A stretch of 64,000 bases of DNA. Origin: an uncultured Prevotellaceae bacterium (GTDB taxonomy: Bacteria > Bacteroidota > Bacteroidia > Bacteroidales > Bacteroidaceae). The number at the start of each line of letters is the position of its first letter. Position 1 is the first letter of the stretch. Of the stretch, positions 1-7,596 are shown piece by piece. A program made the position numbers and the translations under genes. The stretch is from assembly GCA_900321965.1 (NCBI GenBank), contig ONYA01000016.1:1-64000 (forward strand), written 5' to 3'. The notes below the pieces were generated by a model that did not search any database, had not been told where the DNA came from, and worked only from the letters and a program-made list of their open reading frames with translations.

Positions 1-41
1 TTCCTCAGGTTCACGAGGAAAGTAATCTCATTTCTTGCCAT
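1..41 (-). CDS. Possible 5' end of an unidentified leftward gene (partial)
   Basis: An ATG on the minus strand at 41 opens a frame that stays open to the window edge (it begins MARNEITFLVNLR). A good -7 box lies upstream at 122-130, and the leader between them contains a CGGCCA/TGGCCG hairpin. A competing ATG at 60 gives only a 10-residue peptide. Thirteen residues are too few to name a family, so this is only a plausible gene start. Confidence 0.3.
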   Translation of the reverse strand, partial: MARNEITFLVNLR

Positions 42-121
42 AATTGTAAGTGTTTTTCATGGTATTAGAAACTCTATCGGCCAACTACACCGGGTGGCCG
101 TTCCCGCTTTATTATTACCCT

Positions 122-130
122 ACAAAGGTA
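122..130 (-). promoter_or_regulatory. Bacteroidota -7 box for the leftward gene
   Basis: The minus strand reads TACCTTTGT, matching the Bacteroidota TAnnTTTG element. It faces left towards the partial gene at 1-41. The sequence from 131 to 245 is AT-rich and shows no gene. Confidence 0.55.
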
Positions 131-245
131 CAAAAAAATCCTGAGACCACCAAATATTTTGAAAGAAATTTTCAAAAATTATCTAAAAGAAATAATATGT
201 AGAATTAAAGATGTCTATGCAAAAAAATGAAGAAATATTTGGAGC

Positions 246-264
246 GTAACTAAATTTTAGTTAC
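246..264. promoter_or_regulatory. Perfect palindrome over the hicA promoter (probable HicB operator)
   Basis: GTAACTAAA and TTTAGTTAC form a perfect 9-bp inverted repeat around one central base. The right arm overlaps the start of the -7 box at 262-270. HicB antitoxins with ribbon-helix-helix C-termini usually repress their own promoter through such palindromes. The operator role is inferred from position and from the DNA-binding domain of the downstream hicB product. Confidence 0.6.
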
Positions 265-270
265 ATTTGC
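262..270 (+). promoter_or_regulatory. -7 box of the hicAB operon
   Basis: TACATTTGC matches TAnnTTTGC and lies 23 bp before the hicA ATG at 294. It makes the upstream TTG at 267 an unlikely start, because that codon lies inside the promoter. Confidence 0.65.
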
Positions 271-293
271 GGGCGAATTGCAATTCTGACGAT

Positions 294-551
294 ATGGGAA
301 CAAAAGAAAAACTGCGCGAGAGATTTCTGAAAATGCCTTCAGACTTTACGTTCGATGAGATGCAAAGGCTGTTGGAGGGCTATGGCTACGAACGCAGTAA
401 CAAAGGCCGGACGTCTGGTTCGCGGCTGATTTTCAAGAACGGCGACAAGCGCCCCATTATGTTGCACAAGCCGCATCCAGGCAACATCATGAAAGATTAT
501 GCTATGAAGCAAGTGCTGGAAGATTTACGTGAAGCAGGTTTTATTCAATAA
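294..551 (+). CDS. hicA: HicA toxin (mRNA interferase)
   Basis: This 85-residue protein fits the HicA fold, a small dsRBD-like RNase that cleaves mRNA without ribosomes. The catalytic histidine region is visible as IMLHKPHPG (H58 and H61), after the usual basic SGSRLIF strand. The ATG at 294 was chosen because the -7 box covers the upstream TTG. hicB follows 18 bp after the stop, in the typical toxin-first order. The pair probably acts in plasmid or island stabilisation or phage defence. The assignment rests on sequence pattern and gene order. Confidence 0.85.
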   Translation: MGTKEKLRERFLKMPSDFTFDEMQRLLEGYGYERSNKGRTSGSRLIFKNGDKRPIMLHKPHPGNIMKDYAMKQVLEDLREAGFIQ

Positions 552-569
552 GCATAGGAGGACAAGGAT

Positions 570-914
570 ATGAATACAATGACGTACAAAGGTTATTTAG
601 GGTCGGTGAACTACAGCGACAAGGATCAGGTGTTCTTCGGTAAGATTGAGGGCATCAATGGTTTGGTGAACTTCGAGGGTGAGAGCGTCAAGGAACTGAC
701 GGCAGCGTTCCACGAGGCCGTTGACGATTATTTGACCTATTGCGAGGACGAGGGCATCGAACCCGACAAGAGTTATACAGGTGTGCTGAACGTGCGGCTC
801 ACGCCGGCTATCCACCGTCAGATTGCCATGCTTGCCCTTCAAGAAGGCATCTCTATCAATGCCTTCATCAAGGACGCATTGGAAGAGAAGGTTGAGGAAG
901 CCGTGGCCGTGTAA
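570..914 (+). CDS. hicB: HicB antitoxin
   Basis: This 114-residue protein has the HicB N-terminal fold (GYLGSVNYSDKDQVFFGKIEGI) that caps HicA. Its C-terminus is a ribbon-helix-helix segment (VRLTPAIHRQIAMLALQEGISINAFIKD region) that would bind the operator at 246-264. An AGGAGG sequence at 556-561 sits 8 nt before the ATG. Strong Shine-Dalgarno sequences are unusual in Bacteroidota and would favour antitoxin translation. It forms an operon with hicA. Confidence 0.87.
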   Translation: MNTMTYKGYLGSVNYSDKDQVFFGKIEGINGLVNFEGESVKELTAAFHEAVDDYLTYCEDEGIEPDKSYTGVLNVRLTPAIHRQIAMLALQEGISINAFIKDALEEKVEEAVAV

Positions 915-990
915 TATACTATAGAGTACACCAAAGCTTTCCAATAAGAATAATATGCCGGAAAGATTTGGAAGTTTCGGAAATAGTTCG

Positions 991-999
991 TATATTTGC
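991..999 (+). promoter_or_regulatory. -7 box of mntA-hepT
   Basis: TATATTTGC lies 23 bp before the mntA start at 1023. A purine-rich GAGGAGAAGG stretch sits between the box and the start. Confidence 0.6.
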
Positions 1000-1022
1000 G
1001 GACGAAAAAGAGGAGAAGGCTT

Positions 1023-1322
1023 ATGAGCACACAAGTGATTACCCAGCAGATATCCGACTACTTCAAGACGCAACCCGTCCTGAAAGCATGGATTTTCGGC
1101 TCTTTCGCCCGTGGTGAACAGCGCGAGGACAGCGATGTGGACCTATTGGTAAAGCTTGACCGCAGTCTCCCCATCGGCCTGTTTGCCTTTGCACGTATGC
1201 ATCGCGAACTGGAAGAGAGACTTGGCCGCAAGGTTGATCTTGTGGAAGAAGGAACGCTGCGCCCGGCTGTACAGACGACTGCAAACCGCGACTTGAAAGT
1301 AATCTATGAGAGAAGCAATTAG
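1023..1322 (+). CDS. mntA: MntA-like minimal nucleotidyltransferase antitoxin
   Basis: This 99-residue nucleotidyltransferase-fold protein carries the GSx10DxD motif (GS at 26-27, DVD at 38-40). In studied MntA-HepT systems the antitoxin adenylylates a tyrosine next to the toxin's active site. The ATG at 1023 follows a promoter and an SD-like stretch, so the upstream in-frame start at 996 is rejected. The gene overlaps hepT by 17 bp, which implies coupled translation. Its role is inferred from family and pairing. Confidence 0.85.
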   Translation: MSTQVITQQISDYFKTQPVLKAWIFGSFARGEQREDSDVDLLVKLDRSLPIGLFAFARMHRELEERLGRKVDLVEEGTLRPAVQTTANRDLKVIYERSN

Positions 1323-1659
1323 AGACATCGACCGTCTTCGTCATATTGACGAGTGCATAGGGCATATTAATGACTACCTTAGCGGTAGGTCATTTGAAGA
1401 CATGAAGGCCGACATGATGTGTTATCATGCCGTCGTCTATAACATCATGATTATAGGCGAAGCTGCCAATCTTCTGACGAAGGACTTCAGGGACAGCCAT
1501 CCCGAAGTTCCCTGGCGTGACATCGTAGATATGCGCAATGCGCTGGTACATGGTTATATTACCACAAATCCCCAATTAGTGTGGGAGACGTACACCAGCG
1601 ACCTGCCTCTGTTGCAGAAGCAGATTGCACGATACATAGATGAATTGAATTATTGTTGA
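1306..1659 (+). CDS. hepT: HepT-like ribonuclease toxin (DUF86)
   Basis: This 117-residue all-helical HEPN protein contains the RX4HXY motif as RNALVHGY (R77, H82, Y84). R and H form the RNase site, and the tyrosine is the residue modified by MntA in characterised systems. It overlaps mntA. It is the second toxin-antitoxin pair within 1.4 kb, which fits a defence or stability island. Confidence 0.87.
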   Translation: MREAIRDIDRLRHIDECIGHINDYLSGRSFEDMKADMMCYHAVVYNIMIIGEAANLLTKDFRDSHPEVPWRDIVDMRNALVHGYITTNPQLVWETYTSDLPLLQKQIARYIDELNYC

Positions 1660-1736
1660 ACCCTAAAACTGAAGTGCGTATGGTGACATAACGACAGAAG
1701 ACAGACATATACGTTGAAGCGTCCGCTTTGATTCTT

Positions 1737-1853
1737 GTTCACTAAATTCGCCAAATTTCAGTAAAACCACAAGAGTAAAGTCGACGGTTCACGCCGCTGG
1801 CGTGGGCCTTTACTCGTTTAAGTGGTTTGGGTGTTTGGCGATACCTAGTGAAC
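1737..1853. repeat. 117-nt nested imperfect palindrome, possible MITE or structured RNA
   Basis: Five pairs of complementary blocks are nested in order: GTTCACTA (1737) with TAGTGAAC (1846); CGCCAAA (1749) with TTTGGCG (1834); AAACCAC (1764) with GTGGTTT (1822); GAGTAAAG (1773) with CTTTACTC (1808); and CACGCC (1790) with GGCGTG (1799) around a 3-nt loop. Unpaired stretches of 2-9 nt separate them. This fills most of the 286-bp gap after hepT, where no gene is visible. It could be a miniature inverted-repeat element or a folded RNA. I do not recognise a named family. Confidence 0.65.
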
Positions 1854-1945
1854 GTAAGCGAAGTAAACAGCTCACGTTTTCTTTTTGTGCCTAATTCAAA
1901 AATAAATATCAATTAGCCCTACGCATCACGGTCAAGCGGGAAACT

Positions 1946-2917
1946 ATGAAAAAAGTATTATTGGTCATTGTATGCCAATTGGCAATGCTGGAATTATTCT
2001 CCCAAGAAATAGTTGATGGCTCACTTGATTTTTTATGTGAAAGACCCTCTACCTCAATTAGTGTTGAATGGGATTTTAGTACTACATCATTTCCGGATAA
2101 TCAAGCTATCGAACAGGTCTTCAACCCGATTGAGCAATGGAAGAATGATATACTGCCAACAATCCTTGAGCGTTTCTTGATCAGTTTGAACAAAAAAGCA
2201 TCATTTAATAATATCAATTTTAATAAAAAGGAGGGTGATTATAAGATGATTATTGCTCCCGATATGATTAGTAAAAAAGCAAAGGGGACTGTACAATACA
2301 TTATTAAAAATAATACGTCTAAAACATTAGTTGTTATATATGATAAATTTAGGGGCGGAGTGTTTGGTTCTATGGAGAATCTTATGGGGGATGCTTTTGA
2401 GGAAGCAGGAAAAGATTTGGGGAATTATCTAAATGGGAAATTAAGGGATTACGCAACTGACAATCATACGATGAAAGGAGTAAGAGTCATCAATTATCGA
2501 TTTGATTTTTCAAAAATGACCATAGCCGAAATGGACGCAAAAGACTACATAGCAATAAAGGTCTATGATAGTCTTGATGATCCCGATCAATTATTCCTGA
2601 AATTTACCAAGAAAATGGAAATTCCATTTATTTCTGCTGCAAACAAAGAATCGCTTATTGATAAAGGATGTAAACTTGATAATAAAGAAAAACAACGATA
2701 TGAGGTGGTTATTTGTCCTGCAAATGTAGATGAAGACGGAGCACATGCTATCAACGCTATGATAGTAGACAAAAACGACGATCGTATTATTCGTAGGTTT
2801 AGAATAAGTGTAGGAGGAGGAAGGTTCAACGATTTCCAGACAAAGCTTTTTGAACAACTAAGAGAATCAGGTGAGAAATTTGGGGACAAATTGGCAGATG
2901 ACATATTGAATGATTAA
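1946..2917 (+). CDS. Secreted protein of unknown function
   Basis: This 323-residue protein starts with a signal peptide (MKKVLLVIVCQLAMLELFSQ, probable cleavage near FSQ). The mature part is mixed and charged, with no motif I can name. It is clearly AT-richer than the core genome, which suggests acquisition with the neighbouring defence genes. No clear -7 box was seen upstream. A strong terminator follows at 2961-3002. Confidence 0.7.
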   Translation: MKKVLLVIVCQLAMLELFSQEIVDGSLDFLCERPSTSISVEWDFSTTSFPDNQAIEQVFNPIEQWKNDILPTILERFLISLNKKASFNNINFNKKEGDYKMIIAPDMISKKAKGTVQYIIKNNTSKTLVVIYDKFRGGVFGSMENLMGDAFEEAGKDLGNYLNGKLRDYATDNHTMKGVRVINYRFDFSKMTIAEMDAKDYIAIKVYDSLDDPDQLFLKFTKKMEIPFISAANKESLIDKGCKLDNKEKQRYEVVICPANVDEDGAHAINAMIVDKNDDRIIRRFRISVGGGRFNDFQTKLFEQLRESGEKFGDKLADDILND

Positions 2918-2960
2918 ATACTAAGCTATTACACTCCATAACCGTCCCTATTGAGTACAA

Positions 2961-3002
2961 AAAGAAATCCTGAGACGCCGAAAGGTATCTCAGGATTTCT
3001 TT
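2961..3002 (+). terminator. Intrinsic terminator after the secreted protein gene
   Basis: A perfect 15-bp inverted repeat (arms 2961-2975 and 2988-3002) surrounds a 12-nt loop and ends in TTTCTTT. The A-rich left arm suggests it may work in both directions. Confidence 0.8.
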
Positions 3003-3198
3003 GTATGATGAGCATCTATTATCGCATGAGTATGCGATGGGTGTTGTGTTCGAAAGGAATGTAAAAAGCATCCCTTTTTGTACATTGATAGCAAGCATGT
3101 TTCCCGTTTTGGATTACTTTTCGATAGCGAAAAAACAAATAGTTATCCAAAATGGAAAACTTTTTGCGAAAAAGCTTTTTAGTATCACCATTATTTAT
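3003..3198. other. Intergenic region with stacked hairpins upstream of the metallopeptidase
   Basis: An open frame continues upstream of the ImmA/IrrE gene, but the promoter at 3199-3207 argues it is not translated. The stretch holds a nested hairpin (TTTTGGAT at 3107 with ATCCAAAA at 3145, enclosing TTTTCG-ATAG-CGAAAA) and a second hairpin, CTTTTT-GCG-AAAAAG, at 3160-3174 followed by CTTTTT. These could be operators or a terminator. Confidence 0.4.
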
Positions 3199-3207
3199 TA
3201 TCTTTGC
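3199..3207 (+). promoter_or_regulatory. -7 box of the ImmA/IrrE gene
   Basis: TATCTTTGC lies 12 bp before the ATG at 3220 and fixes that start. Confidence 0.65.
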
Positions 3208-3219
3208 AGTCAAAATAAT

Positions 3220-4794
3220 ATGGATAACAAAAACAATATGTTTAACACTGAAAATCTCAAATATTTCAATCAACCTAATGAGGCCGACAACTGGGTTTGG
3301 CGAATAGAAAATGGTGTGGGCGACTGGGTGAAAAAGCATAACAACAAGAGTTTTTGGTATATAGTTCTTTGGGAAAGTAAACGTGCCAGCATTCTAATAG
3401 AAGGCATTAATCGTGAAGAATTTGCCACGCTGTTAGTACAAGAATGCATGGAGGCACTGACTGAAGGCGATACTGTTGAAAAGATAGTCCATAGCATTGA
3501 GAAATTCCCATATAAACGCCATCTGAGAGAATTCGACAAACAGCCGGATTCAAGTTTCATACGCACATACGTTAGAGAGGTGTCGGATTTATTAACTCGT
3601 GACGTGCCAAACGAAATCAAAAACGAAGAATTTACCTTAGAGCAACGTATGCATGAATATTTAACAAACGCGATAGCGAAAGAGGCATATGCAAAAGTTT
3701 GTTTTCACCCAATTTATAATGGTAAGACGGCAACGATGTCAATCGAGAACTACGTATCCAAGAAATTTTGGGACGAGAACAGACCATCGCGTCGTGTTAT
3801 CTTTGAGTGTGTAGACGAGAGACTAACAGAAGAAAAAGTAGAAATGCTCTACGGTCGTTTCGGTTCTCTTTGCAACACAAAACTATTTATTGCCTCAACG
3901 CATACTTTCAGCGGTAACGTAAAGAAAGAAGCAGAGCGACACGACATCGGATTGGTTTTAGTCAATCCAAAACACGAAGTTGTTGAAGACAATTTTGTTC
4001 TGCCTCGTACACGTGGAAGTCAACTGTCTGATGAAAACCTATGGCACAATATGCTTTTAGGACAGGAGAAGATGACTGTGGCGATTCTTGCGTATGATTC
4101 GGGACGTATTGATGATTCCTTGTCGTTCATCCTCTATAAGCACGCTTCGTGTGATAAAAAAAATCTGTTTGTAGCTGCACCAATCCTGAGCGATGCCGAA
4201 ATAGAAGATGTCGCGCTTGGATTGGTTAAACCTCAAGTAGAGCGTTATGTTTCATTACTCAGTCGGTTGAACCTTTTTGACAAAGTTCCATCTTGTGAGA
4301 TTGATCCCTACCAAATTGCAAAAGAAATGGGACTGACTGTGAATAGAGGTAAGACTGGCAGAAGATTAGGCCATATCGACATTTGCCATAAAAAGGTGAC
4401 TTTGAGTAGCCGGGTGAAAGACAAAGACCCTGGCGACCGCTATTCGATGGCACATGAGATAGGACACAACGTCTTTCATCGCCGGATTAGCGAAAAAGCC
4501 GAAGACGGGTGTCACCATATCGTATCAAACACCAAGAAATGGCTAGAGCACCATGCCAACTATTTCGCCTCTTGCCTTTTAATGCCCGCGCCTGTGATAC
4601 GACAGCTTTACATCATCTATTGGAAAAAAGAATTCAAGAGTGAAAAGGTTACTCCACTACACATAAAGCAAACCTATTACAAAGACCCGATTTTTCAGCG
4701 CGTGGTATGCCCTGTTGCCCGCAAAATGAAAGTATCACCTAATGCTGTTTATATCCGTTTAAAGAAGATGGGGCTTCTGATTGACGAGACATAA
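3220..4794 (+). CDS. ImmA/IrrE-family metallopeptidase with a degenerate Mrr-like segment
   Basis: This 524-residue multidomain protein has a C-terminal ImmA/IrrE-type zinc peptidase signature, HEIGH at 412-416, followed by the usual downstream helix with a glutamate-type ligand region (WLEHHANYFASCLLMP). In the middle (about 190-255), RRVIFECVDERL and the following KLFIASTHTF and IGLVLV blocks resemble the Mrr restriction-endonuclease core. The expected ExK lysine appears to be replaced by valine (ECV), suggesting a sensor rather than a nuclease. ImmA/IrrE peptidases usually cleave repressors after a signal. No partner repressor gene is adjacent. The composition is AT-rich. The peptidase call is firm; the Mrr-like call is an inference. 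Confidence 0.75.
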   Translation: MDNKNNMFNTENLKYFNQPNEADNWVWRIENGVGDWVKKHNNKSFWYIVLWESKRASILIEGINREEFATLLVQECMEALTEGDTVEKIVHSIEKFPYKRHLREFDKQPDSSFIRTYVREVSDLLTRDVPNEIKNEEFTLEQRMHEYLTNAIAKEAYAKVCFHPIYNGKTATMSIENYVSKKFWDENRPSRRVIFECVDERLTEEKVEMLYGRFGSLCNTKLFIASTHTFSGNVKKEAERHDIGLVLVNPKHEVVEDNFVLPRTRGSQLSDENLWHNMLLGQEKMTVAILAYDSGRIDDSLSFILYKHASCDKKNLFVAAPILSDAEIEDVALGLVKPQVERYVSLLSRLNLFDKVPSCEIDPYQIAKEMGLTVNRGKTGRRLGHIDICHKKVTLSSRVKDKDPGDRYSMAHEIGHNVFHRRISEKAEDGCHHIVSNTKKWLEHHANYFASCLLMPAPVIRQLYIIYWKKEFKSEKVTPLHIKQTYYKDPIFQRVVCPVARKMKVSPNAVYIRLKKMGLLIDET

Positions 4795-4823
4795 TTTGCT
4801 ATTTTCTACAAATCGCTTTCCTG

Positions 4824-4858
4824 CGTTCCTTTCCTGTTTGGGGGAAGGAACGTTTTTT
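4824..4858 (+). terminator. Intrinsic terminator after the ImmA/IrrE gene
   Basis: The stem CGTTCC(T)TTCC / GGAAGGAACG is followed directly by a run of six T. Confidence 0.8.
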
Positions 4859-4905
4859 CTTATCCTGCCCCTTAAAAATTCCTTTTTTGTTTCAAAAAGA
4901 CTCCA

Positions 4906-4914
4906 TACCTTTGC
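4906..4914 (+). promoter_or_regulatory. -7 box of the primase-like operon
   Basis: TACCTTTGC lies upstream of a long leader of about 120 nt that runs to the ATG at 5039. The leader contains a small CGTT/AACG hairpin but no feature I can name. Confidence 0.65.
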
Positions 4915-5038
4915 GTCAGAATTCCGTACCTCGGGCAAAAACTGAGCACGGTTCCGGGGGAATGGCGGGAAGGTGAAATTTCTCTATGCCGAGACCCGTT
5001 AGTGCAACGAGAGTAAACCTCCAACTTAAAAATCTAAT

Positions 5039-5647
5039 ATGAGTATGGAAGGTATACAAAACAAAGTCGCCGAAGGCTGGAACCCAGCCGACGTGCGCAT
5101 GAGCTTCTTCAGGAAGCCCATCACCAACAAATGGCCGGTGAAGGAATCGGTCAGCCTGTTTCAGGTTTACTATTATGTACGCAGCCGCGAGGCGATGTCC
5201 GTAACCGAAGAACTCCAGAAGATTGCTGACCATGAAAAGGGAAGACAGTTCAAAGGAGCGAACTTCGACTACGTGACACCAAGCGGTGAGTTCACTTATT
5301 GTAGCGATTCGTCGCTGGTCAAGCATTCAGGAGTGCTGTGCATGGACTTGGACTATCTGGGCGACCGTGTGGAGGAACTGTTTCAGAAACTCGTTGACGA
5401 AAAGACGTTCAAGACGCTGTTGCTATTCCGTTCTCCTTCGGGCCAGGGTTTGAAGTGGTTTATCCACATCGACCTCTCTCGCTGCGACCATCGCACGTGG
5501 TTCACGGCTGTACGCCGCTACCTGATGGCCACCTATTCCTTAGATGAAAAGCAGGTGGACCCGATGTGTTCCAACCCTTCAAGGGCATGCTATTTAGGTT
5601 ATGACCCTGCTGCGTATCTGATGACTGAACTTATAGAATTCTTTTAA
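5039..5647 (+). CDS. BT4734/VirE_N-type primase-like protein
   Basis: This 202-residue protein matches the N-terminal domain found in Bacteroidales VirE/BT4734 proteins. Three blocks resemble archaeo-eukaryotic primase motifs: CMDLDYL (DxD) near residue 100, SPSGQGLKWFIHID near 140, and DPMCSNPSRACYLGYDP near 180. It sits 11 bp before the DUF3987 gene. In many Bacteroidales these parts are fused in one protein; here they are separate. A role in replication of a mobile element is inferred from the module and from the iteron-like repeats downstream. Confidence 0.7.
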   Translation: MSMEGIQNKVAEGWNPADVRMSFFRKPITNKWPVKESVSLFQVYYYVRSREAMSVTEELQKIADHEKGRQFKGANFDYVTPSGEFTYCSDSSLVKHSGVLCMDLDYLGDRVEELFQKLVDEKTFKTLLLFRSPSGQGLKWFIHIDLSRCDHRTWFTAVRRYLMATYSLDEKQVDPMCSNPSRACYLGYDPAAYLMTELIEFF

Positions 5648-5658
5648 TCTAAACTATC

Positions 5659-7590
5659 ATGGAAAATTTCATTGATTTCGATCCACTGGCGTGGGCCGGC
5701 CAACCTGAACAGCCCATATATAATAAAGAGGTGAAAGCCTCGAGTGTAGAACCAAATCCCGCCACAGCGGACACCTCCTCCGACGACCAAGAGAAAATCT
5801 TGGCCGTCGGCCAGGAGCTGCTGCGAATGGGGGCCAATATCGCTGAAAGCTATTCTGACTGGCTACGGTTAGGGTTCGCCTTGGCCGATGGTCTCGGTAG
5901 TGGGGGCCGAGAATTATACCACCAACTGTCGGCTATGAGCACGAAGTACAACGAGGCTCAGTGCGAGAAGAAATGGCAGCAATGCCTGGCCAGGGGCAAC
6001 GGTCGTACGACCGTGAAAACTTTTTACTTCATGGCACAGCAGGCCGGGGTCGACCTCAGCGAGATTGGCAGGAGGTTTCCCTCAAACCCTCACTTCCCTC
6101 AACCTGAGGGAGAAGAGTTGAAGTACATAGGAATAGTACTTTCCGAAGATTCCCTTAGTTTCCCTCAAAGTGAGGGTGTTGAGGGTTTGAGGGAAACTCA
6201 GGTTGAGGGCGCTGATGACCATACTGAATGTAATGGCGGGTTTTCAGAAACATTTTCTGACAAAATCAATCCTGACGACCTGCCGCAGTTCCTTGCCGAG
6301 ATCATCAAGATGCAGCCCGATGCTGTTGGTCGCGACAAGATGATTCTGGGCGTGCTGACAGAGTTGTCGTGCGCCACCCCTAACGTGTATGGCGTCTACG
6401 ACAACCGCCGCGTCTACGCACCGTTCTATGCTATCATCACCGCTCCGCCTGCTGCTGACAAGGGTCAGCTGACGGCCTGCCGCAGTCTGCTCATGCCTAT
6501 CCAGCGCGAATTGGACCAGCTGAACCAAAAGGCTCAGGACGATTATCAGCTGCAGATGGCCGAATACATGGCTCTCGACAAGGTGAAGCGCGCTGCCACG
6601 CCACAGCCCAAGGAGCCGCTCTACCGCTCGGCGTTCATCCCAGCTAACTCGTCGGCCACGGCCACCTATCAGGCGTTGTCGGACAATCAAGGCTGGGGTG
6701 TCATCTTCGAGACCGAGGCCGACACGATGACCCATGCCCTAAAGAGTGACTACGGCGACTACTCCGATGGCCTGCGTTGTGGATTCCACCACGAGCCCAT
6801 CTGTTACAACCGCCGCAAGGAGCAGGAGCGCGTCAGCATCTACACCCCGCGGCTGGCCGTTCTGCTGACCTGCACGCCAGGCCAGATACCGCTGCTGCTG
6901 CCGTCGTGCGAGAACGGCTTAGGGTCGCGCTTCATCTTCTACAACCTGCCGCGTCACCTCTTCTGGCGCAACGTGTTCGAACGTCATGACAAGACGCTCG
7001 ATGAACAGATGTCGGAACTTGGCAAGCGATACCTCCGGCTCTACCATGCCTTGGAGCAGCATCACGATCATCCTTTGGAGTTCCTTTTCAGCCAGGAGCA
7101 GCAGGTGGAGTTCAACCGCTTCTTCGAGGGGCTGCAGTTTGAGCAGGTGGGGCTTCACGGCGACGACCTCATCGCCTTCGTCCGCCGCCTGGGGCTGGTC
7201 TGCTTCCGACTGGCCATGATGCTCACGCTGTTGCGCCACGAGTCGCAGGAACCGATGTTCGACCCGCTGTCGCAGTCACTCGTCTGCTGTGACCAAGACT
7301 TCCAGACGGCCATGACCATTGCCAACTGTCTCATCAACCACACGGCCTACGTCTACGCCAACCTCGTGCCTCACGACGACGCAACGACGAATGGCTCGGC
7401 ACGAAGGCTGACCGCACAGGAGCAAAAGCTCTATGACGGCCTCGGCCCGGACTTCACCACCGCCGACGCCAAGCTGTTGGCCCAGAGTATGAACATACCG
7501 TGGAAAACCGCCGAGCGCTACATTGGCCGCTTCGTCAGTCACTACGGCATCGCCCGCCGCATTCGTAACGGCCAGTACCGCAAAAACTGA
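5659..7590 (+). CDS. DUF3987 helicase-like protein with a primase C-terminal domain
   Basis: This 643-residue protein has a PriCT-like helical domain (about 45-135, from SDWLRLGFALADG to FYFMAQQAGV). A repeat-rich linker follows (about 138-186). The DUF3987 ATPase-like domain runs from about 205 to 560 and begins with a degenerate P-loop, TAPPAADKGQL. A C-terminal winged-helix-like segment ends the protein. The linker is built from CCCTCAA/TTGAGGG heptamer-like units with long inverted repeats. It probably works with the upstream primase-like protein. Confidence 0.72.
   Translation: MENFIDFDPLAWAGQPEQPIYNKEVKASSVEPNPATADTSSDDQEKILAVGQELLRMGANIAESYSDWLRLGFALADGLGSGGRELYHQLSAMSTKYNEAQCEKKWQQCLARGNGRTTVKTFYFMAQQAGVDLSEIGRRFPSNPHFPQPEGEELKYIGIVLSEDSLSFPQSEGVEGLRETQVEGADDHTECNGGFSETFSDKINPDDLPQFLAEIIKMQPDAVGRDKMILGVLTELSCATPNVYGVYDNRRVYAPFYAIITAPPAADKGQLTACRSLLMPIQRELDQLNQKAQDDYQLQMAEYMALDKVKRAATPQPKEPLYRSAFIPANSSATATYQALSDNQGWGVIFETEADTMTHALKSDYGDYSDGLRCGFHHEPICYNRRKEQERVSIYTPRLAVLLTCTPGQIPLLLPSCENGLGSRFIFYNLPRHLFWRNVFERHDKTLDEQMSELGKRYLRLYHALEQHHDHPLEFLFSQEQQVEFNRFFEGLQFEQVGLHGDDLIAFVRRLGLVCFRLAMMLTLLRHESQEPMFDPLSQSLVCCDQDFQTAMTIANCLINHTAYVYANLVPHDDATTNGSARRLTAQEQKLYDGLGPDFTTADAKLLAQSMNIPWKTAERYIGRFVSHYGIARRIRNGQYRKN
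6075..6197. repeat. In-frame inverted-repeat tract in the DUF3987 linker
   Basis: A 17-bp sequence at 6075-6091 is repeated inverted and without mismatch at 6181-6197. A 13-bp pair (AGTTTCCCTCAAA with TTTGAGGGAAACT) is nested inside it. The tract is made of CCCTCAA-like units and codes a Pro/Glu/Ser-rich linker between two domains. Confidence 0.75.
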
Positions 7591-7596
7591 CGCCCC

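Noticed and set aside
1737..1853. Nested hairpin as an integron attC site
   Set aside because: The ends do not show the conserved GTTRRRY/RYYYAAC core pair, and no integron integrase or cassette array is visible.
3001..3219. Upstream extension of the ImmA/IrrE protein by 73 codons
   Set aside because: A good -7 box lies 12 bp before the ATG at 3220, and the extension is full of hairpins.
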